A stretch of 64,000 bases of DNA, taken from contig OZ017798.1 in the NCBI GenBank assembly GCA_963969395.1, positions 25,784,173-25,848,172 on the forward strand, written 5' to 3'. Under the pieces are notes generated by a model that worked only from the letters and a program-made list of their open reading frames with translations, did not search any database and had not been told where the DNA came from. Source of the stretch: Pseudoscleropodium purum (Eukaryota; Streptophyta; Bryopsida; Hypnales; Brachytheciaceae). Position numbers and translations under genes: made by a program. Below, one piece after another: positions 46,881 to 58,839 of this stretch; the first letter of the stretch is position 1; the number at the start of each line of letters is the position of its first letter.

Positions 46881-49149
46881 TTTGATATCATATATATCAT
46901 CTTACATTATTGGTACCAAGTAAGCAAACTATTTCCTTTTTGTAATTTATTTTTTTATTTATAGTTGATTTTGTATATTTAAACTATTCAAAGTGTTTTG
47001 TCACATTCGATGATCTACTACAAAACTTGATGTACTATTGTGTAAGACATGCTCAAATGAAAGTTCAATTGTAACTTCATGCCCACATTCTCACTATTCC
47101 TATTGTAATAATATTGACTACTAGAAATGAAGATGTGGAATAGTCCTAAAGGATGGAGGGATGGAGATTGAAGTCCTCGAGTGGGAGAGATGGAGAAGTC
47201 TAAGAGAGGGAGATATGGAATAGTCATAACGATGGAGACAGTCCTAGCTAGGTTAAGTCTCTTATTAATCATCATTGGATAAATTGCAGTCACTATATGC
47301 ATATATAATAAAGATATAGAATAGTTCTAAAAGATAGAGGGATGACGTGCTATAAAACCTAATGTACTTGTGTAGAATATACTCAAATGAAACTTCAATT
47401 GCAACCTCATTCTCACTACAACTATTGTATTAATATCAACTCTTTGAAATGAAGATATAGAATAATCCTAATGAATGATGGAGAAGTGGAATAGTCCTAA
47501 AGGATAAAGATGAAGAGACAAAATAGTCCTTGGAGATGGAGATATGGACTAGTCTTCTGTCAAACTTCTGAGCAACCCCCCTTGCATAGTTGCATCAACT
47601 AGAGTCACTATATGCTTGTATAATGGACAATCCTTCTTTTAAAAGATCATTCTATTTTGTCAGACAAGCTTCATGGATAAGACATTTTAGCCATAATTTA
47701 AAATTCTAACAATATAATAAATCAAAATTTAAAAGGACATTCTTTCAATTGGACTTAACACAAGAAATTAGGCACTTATATAAAATTGTCCTTAATTGAT
47801 GCCTTTATAGAAGCCCTTTTTGTAGAGTGGTCTTATCAACTTTCTTGAGGATTTCTATAAAAAATAATTAGCAACTTACAAAATAGTTAATGAGACATGA
47901 TTCTAAAACCTAATCACTTTTTGAACATCTTGTCAGCTTTGGGCTTTGTCAATTTTTTCAATTGTATGTCAATGTGAAATGATTCCAAAACTGAATCACT
48001 TTTTTAATGTCTTGTCAACTTTGTGAGTTTTGTGGGATTTGTTGACTTTTCTCATAAACTTCAAATATCTACATCTTAATCTCCACTTTTAGCTTGTCTT
48101 CTTGTCCTCAAAACTTGTCTAAAAAAAATATAAACCAACCCCCATCTGCAAATCCTTGGACCAACTCTAAATACAATAGAAGGAAGTGAATTAGGTAACC
48201 AAGTACCAATATATCATCTTACATTGTTGATACTATATACTAGCTATTTATGTTCAAGAACATGGATGAAGGATGCAATTAGTGGATGAAAAAATTCATT
48301 TATTTATCCAATAGTTTGTACATATATGCATGATGGACAGTCCTTCTACTAATAGATTATTCTATTTTTCTAGACAAGTCTTGTGGATGAGACATTTTAG
48401 TTATAATTTAGAAATTTAACAATATCATTGAAAAAAATTTGAAAGAATATTGTTTAATTGTACTTAGAACATAAAAATAGGCACTTAAAGAAAACCACCC
48501 TAGACTAATGCCTTTATAGAGGCCCTTTTCGCAGAGTAGTTTTATCATGTTAGAACTTTCTTGAAGACTTCTATGAAATATCATCACTTTATAAAAAATA
48601 GTCAATGAGAAATGATTCCAAAACCTATACACTTTTTTAATTATCAACTTTGTGGGCTTTATAGTAAACTTTGTTGACTTTTCTCATGAACTTCAAATAT
48701 CCATGTCTTTTATCATAAACTTCAAATATCTATATCCAAGAGAGAGAACTAAAATATCAATAAATACTCTCAAAAACTTGGTCTTGTACATCATTTTTGT
48801 TTTAAGCAAAAATTTGCTCAACTAGCTAGATTTTGTCCTTTTAGTTGTTGTCTTTCTAAAAACTAGCCTATGCAACAAAGTCAACAAGCTAACACATGGA
48901 CAAAGAAGTACATGGTAAAAAGTTGGGATACTTTTAACTAGCTATTTACTATCAAGTACATAGATGAAAGATGCAATTAGTGGATGAAGAAACTAATTAT
49001 CTATCTAACATTGTGTACATATGTCAAAAGGAGAAATATTTGTCTTAGGATTTTGTATTAATTTCACAATTTCATCTATAGAGAAAGAACATAAATATTG
49101 ACAAATATTCTCCCAAAGAATTGGTCTCCCAAGGCATTTTTGTTTTGGA

Positions 49150-49445
49150 CAAAAATTCACTCTATCTAATAAGTTTTGTCATTTTGACCTCCATGACATT
49201 GTCCTTCCTAAAACTAGCCTACTAGATTTTGACTTCCATGATACTATCCTATCTAAAATTGGCCTACTAGAATTTGACTTCCATGGCGCTACCCTTCTTG
49301 AAATTGACCTACTATATTTTGACCTCTATGACGGTATCCTTCCTAAAACTAGCCTAGGCAATGAAGCCAACAAGATTTTGACCATTATATCTTTGTCCAT
49401 CCTAAAATTGGCCTATACAATGAAGCCAACAAAATTTTGACTTCT
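49150..49445 (+). repeat. Tandem modules (TTTTGACCTCCATGAC...CCTTCCTAAAATTG), array 1
   Basis: Six degenerate modules each run from TTTTGACYTCYATGAC through TATCCTTCCTAAAAYTRGCCTA. The usual spacing is about 48 bp, rising to about 60 where the AATGAAGCCAACAAG linker is present. Confidence 0.8.
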
Positions 49446-49459
49446 CTATTTGTTACATA

Positions 49460-49604
49460 GTTGTCACATTGGACAGATTACTATTCATTTCACGTCCTAC
49501 AAGACAAGTTACTGTTCATCAGATGTACGTAAGACGTACATCTGATGAACAATAACTTGTCTTGTAGGACGTGAAATGAATAGTAATCTGTCCAATGTGA
49601 CAAC
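49460..49604. repeat. Near-perfect 145-bp palindrome
   Basis: Arms 49460-49530 and 49534-49604 (71 bases each) are reverse complements with one mismatch, separated by the three bases AAG. Complementarity extends outward to 49456 and 49608 with one further mismatch. A transcript would form a nearly perfect 70-bp hairpin. It begins exactly where tandem array 1 stops. The low arm divergence implies recent formation or gene-conversion upkeep. Confidence 0.95.
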
Positions 49605-50639
49605 CATGATTTGCTATCCTTTTGTAGAGATACTTTTTGGATCAATTTCGAAGTTTTTGAAAATAAAAGTCTAATAGACCAATTTAAATTAGCTTTAAAG
49701 CTGATTAGATGTGAATTAGGTCAAATTGACATAGAAATATAGAAAAGACCATTAGATAGTAGGATGAGGAATTAAGATTAACATGAAACCAAAACAATTA
49801 GACAAATAAACAACCGATTAATTGGAAGTTAGTTACGGCCAAGAACTATAAGACTAATTGACTCAAATGTTTATCTCTCTTTCGGTGTTTGAAGCAATTG
49901 TTTGCCTATGTCTATTGTACTTCTATATTCCTTAAAGTTCAATGCACATTGTCTATTTGTCTAATCCACTACATGTGTAATATTTATTGTAGCCAATGAT
50001 TGGCTTTGTCCTTTGTTTGGAGTAGTTGCTAGTAATTGGCACTGTCTCTTTTATTCTTAATTTTGCATTTGTCTAATTGACTTGAGCTGTGAGCATGTCA
50101 AATTGTCATGTTCTATTTTGTACAACAAAGGTCTTGTGAGTGAATTGAGTGGTCAATTTTGCCAGTGATTGTTGATATTTGGTTTGTAAGACAATTAGCT
50201 AGTGAGTGGTATTGTTCTTCATTTGGTTTATAGTCTACTAGTCAAATTGTGAGATTATTGTTGTCTAAGATTTAGTGAATACAATAACTTCATAACTTGA
50301 ACTAGTGATTGGTATATGATATTTAGTCTAATAGTAGAATGGTGAAGATGTAGAGTTAAATTTGTCTACGATTTTGTTAATTTTAATGTCAAATGGACAA
50401 TTATAGAGTAAAGGAGATAGTTTTTTTATTTGTGAATGCGAGAGTGTTATTTGAGTCAACTAGTCAACAATTATAGATTGGAAAAGTTAAGCTAGTGAGT
50501 GGCTTTATTTGCATTATAATCTTTCAATTGTATACTTGACTGCAAGAGCGTGTAAGTAGTTAAAATTGCTAGTTATTAGCATAGCTAATGTTTGGGACAA
50601 TTGGCCCAAAGTATTTTTGTTTTAGAGGACAATTAATTT

Positions 50640-50960
50640 TACCTACTAGATTTTGGCCTCTATGACTTCGTCTTTCCTAAAATTGGCCTACCACATTTTG
50701 ACCACCATGACATTGTCCACCTTAAAACTAGCCTACCACATTTTGACCTCCACAACGTTGTTGTCCTAAAGCTATCCTACCAAATTTTGACCTCTATGAT
50801 ATTGTCCTTCCTAAAATTGGCCTAAGCAATGAAGCCAACAAGATTTTGACCACTATATATCATTGTCCTTCCTAAAATTAGCCTATAGAGTGAAGCCTAT
50901 AAGATTTTGACCTCTCTATTTTGATGTCATTCGAAGAATTGTCCTATCCAATGAAGCCAA
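50640..50960 (+). repeat. Tandem modules, array 2
   Basis: The same module family as at 49150, with about six units carrying TTTTGACCTCYATGAYATTGTCCTTCC. It ends in GAAGCCAACAAGCTAACACATGG, which also follows arrays 3 and 4 in similar form. Confidence 0.8.
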
Positions 50961-52194
50961 CAAGCTAACACATGGCCCAAAAGCCATGGTCTTCAATCTG
51001 AGCTAGATATTCAAGCAATTCAATGTCATAGGAAGATACCCTTAGTCTAGAAAAGAAGAGGAGTAGGTAATAAGCTAGATATTCATGCAATAGAACATCA
51101 ATAAATTGTCTCCTCACTCCTAGAAAAAAAAGCAAGTAGTATGACCAATGTGAATAGAAAGTTTGTAGGGGATAGTTATACTATCTAAGCAATGTTTCAC
51201 TTGCTTACATGGTGTAGACTAAATAGGTTGTTTTATAACACTAATTTACAGAATCATTTATAATAATAGAGAAGTGAAATAGAAAAGTGAAATTTTTAAT
51301 ATAAATTTATGTTGTAAATATTGTAATCTATTTTTTTAATCATGAAGTATTTCATTGTCCTCTAAGTAGCCACATAGTTAGACAAATTCAAAAAAATTAA
51401 CAAATTATAATTAAAAATGCTCTATGAAGAATCTAAATATTTTGCTATTCAAAGACTAGATTATCATTTTCAAAAACAATAGCTCCTTACAATGGATTAC
51501 AAACTCAATAGAAAACAATACATTTGGAACCTAGAAGCAACAAATGGTGCATGAATAAAGACACCCTTTGAATAAATATTTTGATAATCTACTTAAATTC
51601 CATATATATGGCTTGGTGTTTTTTACATACAAGTTTGGTTTACTATTAGTTTGAAAATAGTAGCGTGTTTAGGTATTTATTAGTTTAACTCCTAAAGGAT
51701 CAAGTGGTTGTTGAACAACCAATTGAAAATTGGAGTAGGCTCATATGATGTAAATTTTTAATGAAAATTTGACACAAGGTGTGAGCATATCCCCTTAGGT
51801 GAGCATATATATTTTTTCTAATTAGGTGTTTAGATCAAAAGTTATTCAACCCCAAAAAAGTCTAAGCAATTTAGGCAAATAGGGAATCTTTTACTAATTA
51901 AAGTCTTCATCTACCCCTTTATTTCAGTAGGTAAGTAACTCATATATTATAGTACACAATTGTAAAAATATCACTTGTAGTGCAAAAATTTCATTTTAGG
52001 AGGAGTTAATGTTTGTTGACATTATCAAGAATAGTTAGAAAAAAAAATTCTTCTAACTTCAAATGCTATAATCTTTCAATTTGTGTAGACAAATTTTCAA
52101 AAATATTTCCATGTATTTCTATTGTAGTCTAGTATAATTTGTATCATCGAAATTAAAAAAATCTATTAATTTTCATTTTTTTCTTAGCGATCTC

Positions 52195-54400
52195 AACATA
52201 TCATATCATCTTATATTGTTGGTACTAAGTAAGTAAACTACTTCCCTTTTGTAATTCATTTTCTTGTTTATAGTTGATTTTGTATATTTAAAGTGTTCAA
52301 TGCCTTTTGTTTTGTTGTGTTTGATGACGTGCTACAAAAACTAATATACTTTTGTAGGACATACTCAAATAAAACTTCAATTGCAACCTTATTCTCACTA
52401 TAGCTATTGTATTAATATCAACTCCTAGAAATGAAGATATGGAATAGTTCTAAAGAAGGATGGAGAGATGAATTAGTTCTAAATGGTAAGGATGGAGAAA
52501 TCAAATAGTCCTAGAGATGGAGACATGGATTAGACTAAGGTCAAGCTTCTTAGGTATTCCCCCTTGCATCAACTAGTATTACTACGTGCTTGTATAATGA
52601 ATAATCCTTCTTATAAAGGATCATTCTATTGTTTGAAATAAGCCTCATAGACAAGACATTTGAGCCATAATTTAGAAATTTAATAGTGTAGTTAATTAAA
52701 ATTTGATATTCTTTCAACTGGACTAAGAAGAAGAAATCAAGCATTGAAAGAAAATTGCCGTAGCATGATGCCTTCACAAAAGCCCTATTTTCAAAGAGTG
52801 GTCTTATCATGTTCAAACTTTCTTGAAGATTTCTATAAAACATTATTAGCAACACACAAAATAGTCAATGAGACTTGATTCCAAAACCTAATCAATTTTT
52901 TAATGCCTTGTTGACTTTGTGGGCTTTGTCACCTTTCTCTCATAAACTCCAAATATCCATGTCTTGGTCTCTTTCCTTTTTTTTCTTCCTCTTGTCTTCA
53001 AGACTTGTCTAAGAAAAGTGTAAACCCAACCACCAACAATTGCAACTCCTTGTCCTTGGACCACCTCTTCTATTGAAATGGAAGCCGGAATCCTAGCAAG
53101 TGGCCTAATGTTTGATTCTTGTGTTCCCTATCAAAGTGACCATGTTCTATATCCAAATGATCATGTACCGCAAGTACCTGACTTGCACTGCAAGTTGATA
53201 TGAGAAGCAATTTATGAGTTGCTATAAAAGGACTGATGGAGAGACACTTGGCACATGTGTTTATAAACTGGCAGCCACTCGTGGTTTTTTTAATTCATTT
53301 CATTTCACTTAGTCACAAGGAGAAAGTGTAGATATTGTTCGCTAGTTATTTATTTATGGTCATGCACATGGATGAAAGGTAGAATTAGTGGATGAACCCA
53401 CCCCTCAATTATCTATCCACTAAGTACATTCATCATAGGAAGGATATTTGTTTCAAGAATTTATAATAATTTAGCAATTTCATTTGTGGAAAAAAGATGA
53501 AAAGATCAATAGATATTCTCTCAAGAAATTGGCCTCACACAATGTTTATATTTAGCACAAAAATTTGCTCTATTCATTTGATTTGAACCTCTATGACACT
53601 GTCCAACACAAAATTGTCCTATACAACCCAAAAATTTGCTTTATCTACTTGATTTGAACCTGCATGACGTCGTCCTTGCCAAAATTGTCTTATGTGACTT
53701 GGTTGGCTAGATTTGGACCTCCATCACGCCATCCTTCCCGAAATTGTCCTAGGCAATTCAATTGGCGAGATTTTGACTACTATGAAGTTGTCCTACCCAA
53801 AATTGTCCTACGCAACTCCGTCGGCTAGATTTTGACCTCTGTGACACCATCCTTCCTAAAATTGTTCTACACAATATAGTTGGCCAAATTTTGACCTCCA
53901 TAACACCGTCCTTCCAAAAAATGACCTACTCAACTTAGCTAGCCGGATTTTGACATCTATAGTGTTGTCCTTCTTACAATTGGCCTACACAACAAAGCCA
54001 ACAAGATTTTGACTTCTTTGTTGTTTTCTTTCAAAGAATTCTTCTATCCAATGAAGTCAAGAAGATTATGACCTCTTTGTTGAGCCCTATCCTTCAAAAA
54101 ATTCTTCTATCCAATGAAACCAAGAAAATTTTGACTTCTTTGTTGAGCCATGTTCTTCCGAGAATTGTCCTATCTAGTGAAGCCAGCACACTAATATATG
54201 GCCAAAAAGCCCTACACTTGTATTTGAGCTAGATAATTATGATCAAAACATTCATGCAACTCAATGTCAATGAATTGTCTCCTTAGCTAAGGGAAGAAGA
54301 AGAAGAGTAGGTCATATGGCCAATGTGATTGAAAAGGTTGTGGGGGATAGTTTATCTCACTTGCATAGGTTGTCTCATGTTACTATTTATGTAATCATTT
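52195..54400 (+). repeat. Large composite repeat, unit II
   Basis: Unit II repeats the order of unit I in direct orientation: the TATCATCTTATATTGTTGG block, the GAAATGAAGATATGGAATAG block, the minus-readable Phe/Leu-rich block at about 52670-52860, GATGAAAGGTAGAATTAGTGG, a tandem-module array, and the AACTCAATGTCAATGAATTGTCTCC block. It lacks the palindrome and the first array of unit I. Confidence 0.65.
53572..54186 (+). repeat. Tandem modules, array 3 (longest)
   Basis: About ten modules of about 60 bp, each with GATTTKGACCTCYATGACRCYRTCCTTCC, AAAATTGTCCTAYRCAACT and a linker GGTTGGCYAGATTT. The later modules switch to the GAAGCCAACAAG linker. Confidence 0.85.
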
Positions 54401-54501
54401 ATGATAATATAAAAGTAAAATTTGAGTATTCAATAGGAATTCATATTGTAAACATTGGAATCTTATTTTTAATCATGAATATATATGTTCAACTAATTTT
54501 T

Positions 54502-54810
54502 TTAACCCCTAAAGGTCAAAAACTATGTTTTCACCAAAATTGCTCTAAAAGTGCCATTTCTAATACAAGTACCAAATTTTAGGAAAAAGTTATTTTTGGA
54601 CACATGTAACTGTAGGATCTTATAGCATACTAGTTTGAAAAGATGTGGAAAAAATTTCAAAAATTTCCACCTTGTAAAAAATTGTTGACCCTTAAAGCTA
54701 CTCTTGTGTGAAATTTTCAATGAAAAAAAAACAAAAAAACTCCATTTGTAGTGAGCTGCCCCAAATCGCTATGTTATCAAAAAACACAATTTGGTCCTTT
54801 AGGGGGTTAA
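54502..54810 (+). mobile_element. TTAA-bounded non-autonomous element, copy F (short)
   Basis: The element starts TTAACCCCTAAAGG and ends CCTTTAGGGGGTTAA. The first part matches the CACCAAAA end type of copies B, C and G, and the last part the GCAACATAGC end type of copies A and E. Only 309 bp long, it is an internally deleted member. It is inserted within the composite repeat region. Confidence 0.85.
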
Positions 54811-55760
54811 AGGTGATTTATTGAAGAGTTTATAGAGAAGATTATTCCAAGGAAAAACAACCAAATTAGCTTGGGGGAGAGACACTAAGGTATTGGTACT
54901 TTAAATCAACAATAAAAGTGTTTCATTATCCTCTAAGTATACACATTGTGGGAGGGTTTTTTTCCAATCAAAGATGTTGCAAAAGGAATCTAAATTTTTT
55001 GCTACTCAAATAATAGGCTATAATTTCTCAAACTCAATAGGCCCTTACAAGGGATCACAAACTTTGTTGAAAACAACACATTGAGAACTTGAAAGCAACA
55101 AAAAGCGATGCATGAATAGAGGCCCCTTTGAATAACTACTTTGATATTCTACTCTAATTCCATTTAGGAGACTTGGTGTTTTGACATGCAGATTGGATAG
55201 CTATTAGCTAAAAAATAATGGTTTGTTTTAGGTATTTGTTAGTTTACCCCTAAAGTACCAAGTGGACACAAAAAATACAATTGAAAATTTGGAATAGGCT
55301 TATATAATGTCAAATTTTAATAGAATTTTGAAACAAGATGTGGAGATATAATTTTTTTCAATTGGGTTTCCAAACCCAAAGCTATGTTGTCTCCAAATGC
55401 CCAAGCAATTTGGAGAATTGAGGAATATTTTATTAAAGTTTGCATCTATCTTTAAATTTTGATATTTACTGTATGTAACTCATATAATACATGATGCAAT
55501 TGACAAAAAAATCAACATGTAGTGCAAAAATCCCATTCTAAAAGGAATTAAAGTTTGTTAACTATATCAAGTATGATAAAAAAAAATTCTTCTAACTTCA
55601 AATGCTATAGTCTTTCAATTCATATTGTCAAAGATTCTTAATTTCTTTCTACACATTCCTATTGTAATCTATTAAAATTTGTGTAGTTGGAATTTAAATA
55701 AATTGTTATCATTCATTTTTTTTCTTAGTGATCTAAATAATAGAATTTTTTTATAAATTA
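54811..55760 (+). repeat. Continuation of composite repeat unit II
   Basis: This resembles 51240-52180 of unit I, sharing the CTAAGTAGCCACATAG-like block, CCTTTGAATAAATATTTTGATA, the CTCCTAAAGGATCAAGTGG block and CTTCTAACTTCAAATGCTATAGTC. This shows copy F interrupted unit II after its formation. Confidence 0.6.
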
Positions 55761-56115
55761 TGTTAGAAATGTGCTCTACTCATCTAGAATGAATACCTTA
55801 CAACATTCATTGGTTCTATATTGAAGTAGGGGCTTTGCACTATATAAAAGATATATATTAGTGAATGTGAGGAACTAGACCCTTATTAGAAAAATTTAGC
55901 TAGTGCTTTAGTTGGACGATATTTATAATGATACTAAGATCAAATACTAGATAGCGAGTGCATGCATTAATATTTTTGCCTACCATTAACTTTTTTCTCA
56001 AATCAATCTCCATGATGAATTATATGTTTTTATTTCTACATTTATAGATATAAAATTTCATATAATATTGTGATTTGTTCTACTTACTAGTTTTTCCAAT
56101 GATTTAAGGCAGTAA
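55761..56115. other. AT-rich spacer, no gene seen
   Basis: AT-rich DNA with no gene or clear repeat. Confidence 0.5.
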
Positions 56116-57004
56116 TTAATATCCAAAGGTTTTAGACTATATTTTCACCAAAAATGCTCCAAAGAAATTTTTTAGGACACATGTAACATCGAAATCTTGT
56201 ATTATATTGGTTTGAGAAGATGTGGAAAAATTTTCAAAATTTTCAACCATGTGTATTGCAAGATATTAGTGTTTGAATTGACAAAAATTCATTTTTTGGC
56301 CCTATGAAAAACTTAGTAGTTGCACTTCACAAGCTCATATTGTATGGAATAATGTTTAAAATGGTGTTTACTCTTGGATTTTTTCTTTTAAGGCAAGTTG
56401 AATACATGCTTGAAAATTGTCACATCATTTGGAATTGTACAACATATAAGAAAAAAATATTCAATAGAAAAAAGTAGAGAAAGATTCAAAATACTACATT
56501 GTTAAGAATTTAATTATGGAATTGAAAAATGCTAATTCCAATAGTTGAAGCATTGTAATAATCAATCTACACTCAATATTTTTATTTTTTTTCAAAAATT
56601 TCAAAAATTGAATTAAATATAGGACTTCCATTTGTTTTAAAGTATAGATTCTATAACTATCTGCAAACTAAAACTTCTCATAAATCAAAATGCAATGATT
56701 CAAAGATTTCTACATATCTATAAATGTAGGAAAACTAATTTCAATTTTTTAGTTCTTAAGAAAGTGATTTTTAAATATATAAAATTTGAGCTACCCAAGT
56801 TGCCCACACTTCTCTAAAAAATTACATATCATACAATACTTTTTAACCATGTATTCAAAAGTTATAAAATTGTTGTACCTTAAAGCTACTACTTGGGCAT
56901 ATGTCGTGTAAAAATTTCAAAGAAAAAAAAATTCCGTTTGTAGTGAGTTGTCCAAAATCACTATGTTCTCAAAAATTATATTTAGGGCTTTAATTAGGGG
57001 TTAA
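56116..57004 (+). mobile_element. TTAA-bounded non-autonomous element, copy G
   Basis: The element starts TTAATATCCAAAGG and ends TTAGGGGTTAA. Its left end is the CACCAAAAATGCTCC type and its right end the TAGTGAGTTGTCC..ATCACTATGTT type. It is more diverged in the terminal repeats than other copies. It has no coding capacity. Confidence 0.7.
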
Positions 57005-57640
57005 ATACATCCACATAGATTACGTAAATTCTTTTTGATGATATGTATACTTTGGAACAATCATCCAAAAGTTTGTTAGTGAAATTAACTAGAGCAATAA
57101 ATGGCTACCGGTAATCAACAAGTGACCAACAAAAGTAGAGGAACCTAATATGAGGTAGTAAGCATGGTTCCCTTGCCTTTATGTGATGTTTTAAATATTT
57201 TTGTTTTTTTCACATGTAGACAAATGTAAGATAAGACTACTATTGCAATTGTATAATATGGAATTGTTCTCAAAACAATGAGCACCCAACGCATCTATAA
57301 TGGTCCAAATGGACCCAATCTTCTTTAAAAATGATTAAAATATCAAGGCTAAAAAACAATCTCTTTCTATAATGAGTTTACATGCAAAAGACAAATGTGT
57401 ATGAAGATCCCTAAAGTCAATCCACTATAGAGGTTCTAATTTTTTTAGAAATTTGACTACTAAATTATTCCCTTGTGACCAACCTCTAATTATTTATTTT
57501 ATTTATTTATTCGAGAATGCCATGCATGCCATGCATGACCCCAATTGGAACCCATTCCATCCTTCATTGCATGGAGTGGACCAAAATGTTTTAAAAGATG
57601 GACCAAAATGTCTTTATAAAAATGGACAAAATGGCTATAG
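57005..57640. other. AT-rich spacer, no gene seen
   Basis: AT-rich DNA. The plus-strand frame 57453-57770 starts here and runs into the next island without a recognisable domain. Confidence 0.5.
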
Positions 57641-58440
57641 AGTGGGGCCTTCCTTGCGCCCGTCCTCTAATCCAAGTCCTGTAAAGTACCGTAACTCAAC
57701 CGTCACCGCAGGTGAATTTCAAAAGCCTGCAGAAGACCAGGAGAAGAGGAGCCATTCTCAAGGCCCATGACTTTGGGAAATGGGGATCGAAAATTTTATA
57801 ATAATTCAGTTGCATGCCAAAAATTTTGGACGGTAAAAATATTGAATGAAAGAAATTTTTAAAGATAAAATTAATTTTAATAATACTAATTTTTGAAAAA
57901 ATGGCCAAATGGGCCGGATAAGGCCGGCGGTTGGTGTTTTAATTAGTAAGCTTTAGGAGGTGAACTGAGTTGGTCTGAGCGGTAGAAGTAAACTAGAAAA
58001 AAGAGTTGGTGACGGCACCGACTGGTGGCCACCGACAGAGGGCAGTTGCAATTTTTGCAACTCCAGGCTTCCGATAATAAAATTAAACTCTCTAATATAT
58101 TATTTGTTGAAGAGAAACTCAACAAAACTCTCTAATATCACATTCTAGTGGGTTGGGTATTGCTTAGAAAGTGTCTCAGTTAAGGTTACAGGTATGATTG
58201 ATTGATCAAGTTCCACGTGTCACATATAATAGCCACCGACAGAGATGATTGCAATTTTGCATCCCAATCTGATGATAATCAGTCAAACTCTCAAATTTAT
58301 TGGGTTTTTTTTTCCATAAAAATAAAATCTCTAATATCACATTATGGGTATTTCTTAGAATATGTCTTTTGAAGTTTACAAGTAGAATTGATCAAGTTCC
58401 ACATGTCACATTTTGAAAACATATAATATGAGTTGTTTTG
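57641..58440. other. Moderate-GC island with a 204-bp tandem duplication
   Basis: Composition rises at about 57640-58060, like the flanks of the real genes, but no gene model can be built. GCCACCGACAGAG occurs at 58028 and again at 58232. Each is followed by TTGCAATTTTGCA-like, CTCTCTAATATCACATT and TTGATCAAGTTCCACRTGTCACAT blocks, so the unit was duplicated once in tandem. Confidence 0.6.
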
Positions 58441-58839
58441 GAATCCTAAACTTCTTATTAATTAATGATTTTTTATTTTTTTTGTATTGAGACCAACCAA
58501 AGGAGGATCATCTAGGTACAAACCTATGTTTCTATTACTCTTAACAAACTTTCAAGTCCATATTACAAAAATTTGGGTATTTTTCCTCAATTTTAGGATA
58601 TAGCTTCCAAAAAAAATCAATCATGTGAATGAATTCTTTATAGTTAAAATTATATACTTTTAGGTAGAAGTTTTTTCTTAAACTCTTCAGTGTTTATTCT
58701 TTGAGCATTGCCATCCAAATACAAAAATACTAATAACATAAAATTGAATGAAAAGAGTACAATTAATTGATAGGATCCACAATTAGATTCTCTTTGCCAA
58801 ATAAAAATCGCTTGACTTGCCAAATTCAAACCTCTTCAA
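58441..58839. other. AT-rich spacer, no gene seen
   Basis: AT-rich DNA without a gene or clear repeat. Confidence 0.5.

Larger units (their letters stand above)
46881..52190 (+). repeat. Large composite repeat, unit I
   Basis: This unit begins with a block around ATATCATCTTACATTATTGG that recurs at about 52195. It continues with blocks around CAAATGAAACTTCAATTGCAACCTCA, TATAGAAGCCCTTTTTGTAGAG and GATGAAAGATGCAATTAGTGGATGAA, several of which occur twice within the unit. It also holds two arrays of roughly 48-60-bp modules and a large palindrome. No protein of useful length survives. It may be a decayed large retroelement or a long satellite-like unit. Confidence 0.65.

Noticed and set aside
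905..57004. Firm assignment of the TTAA family to piggyBac
   Set aside because: No transposase is encoded in any copy, and TTAA could be part of the terminal repeat. Only the structural observation is kept.
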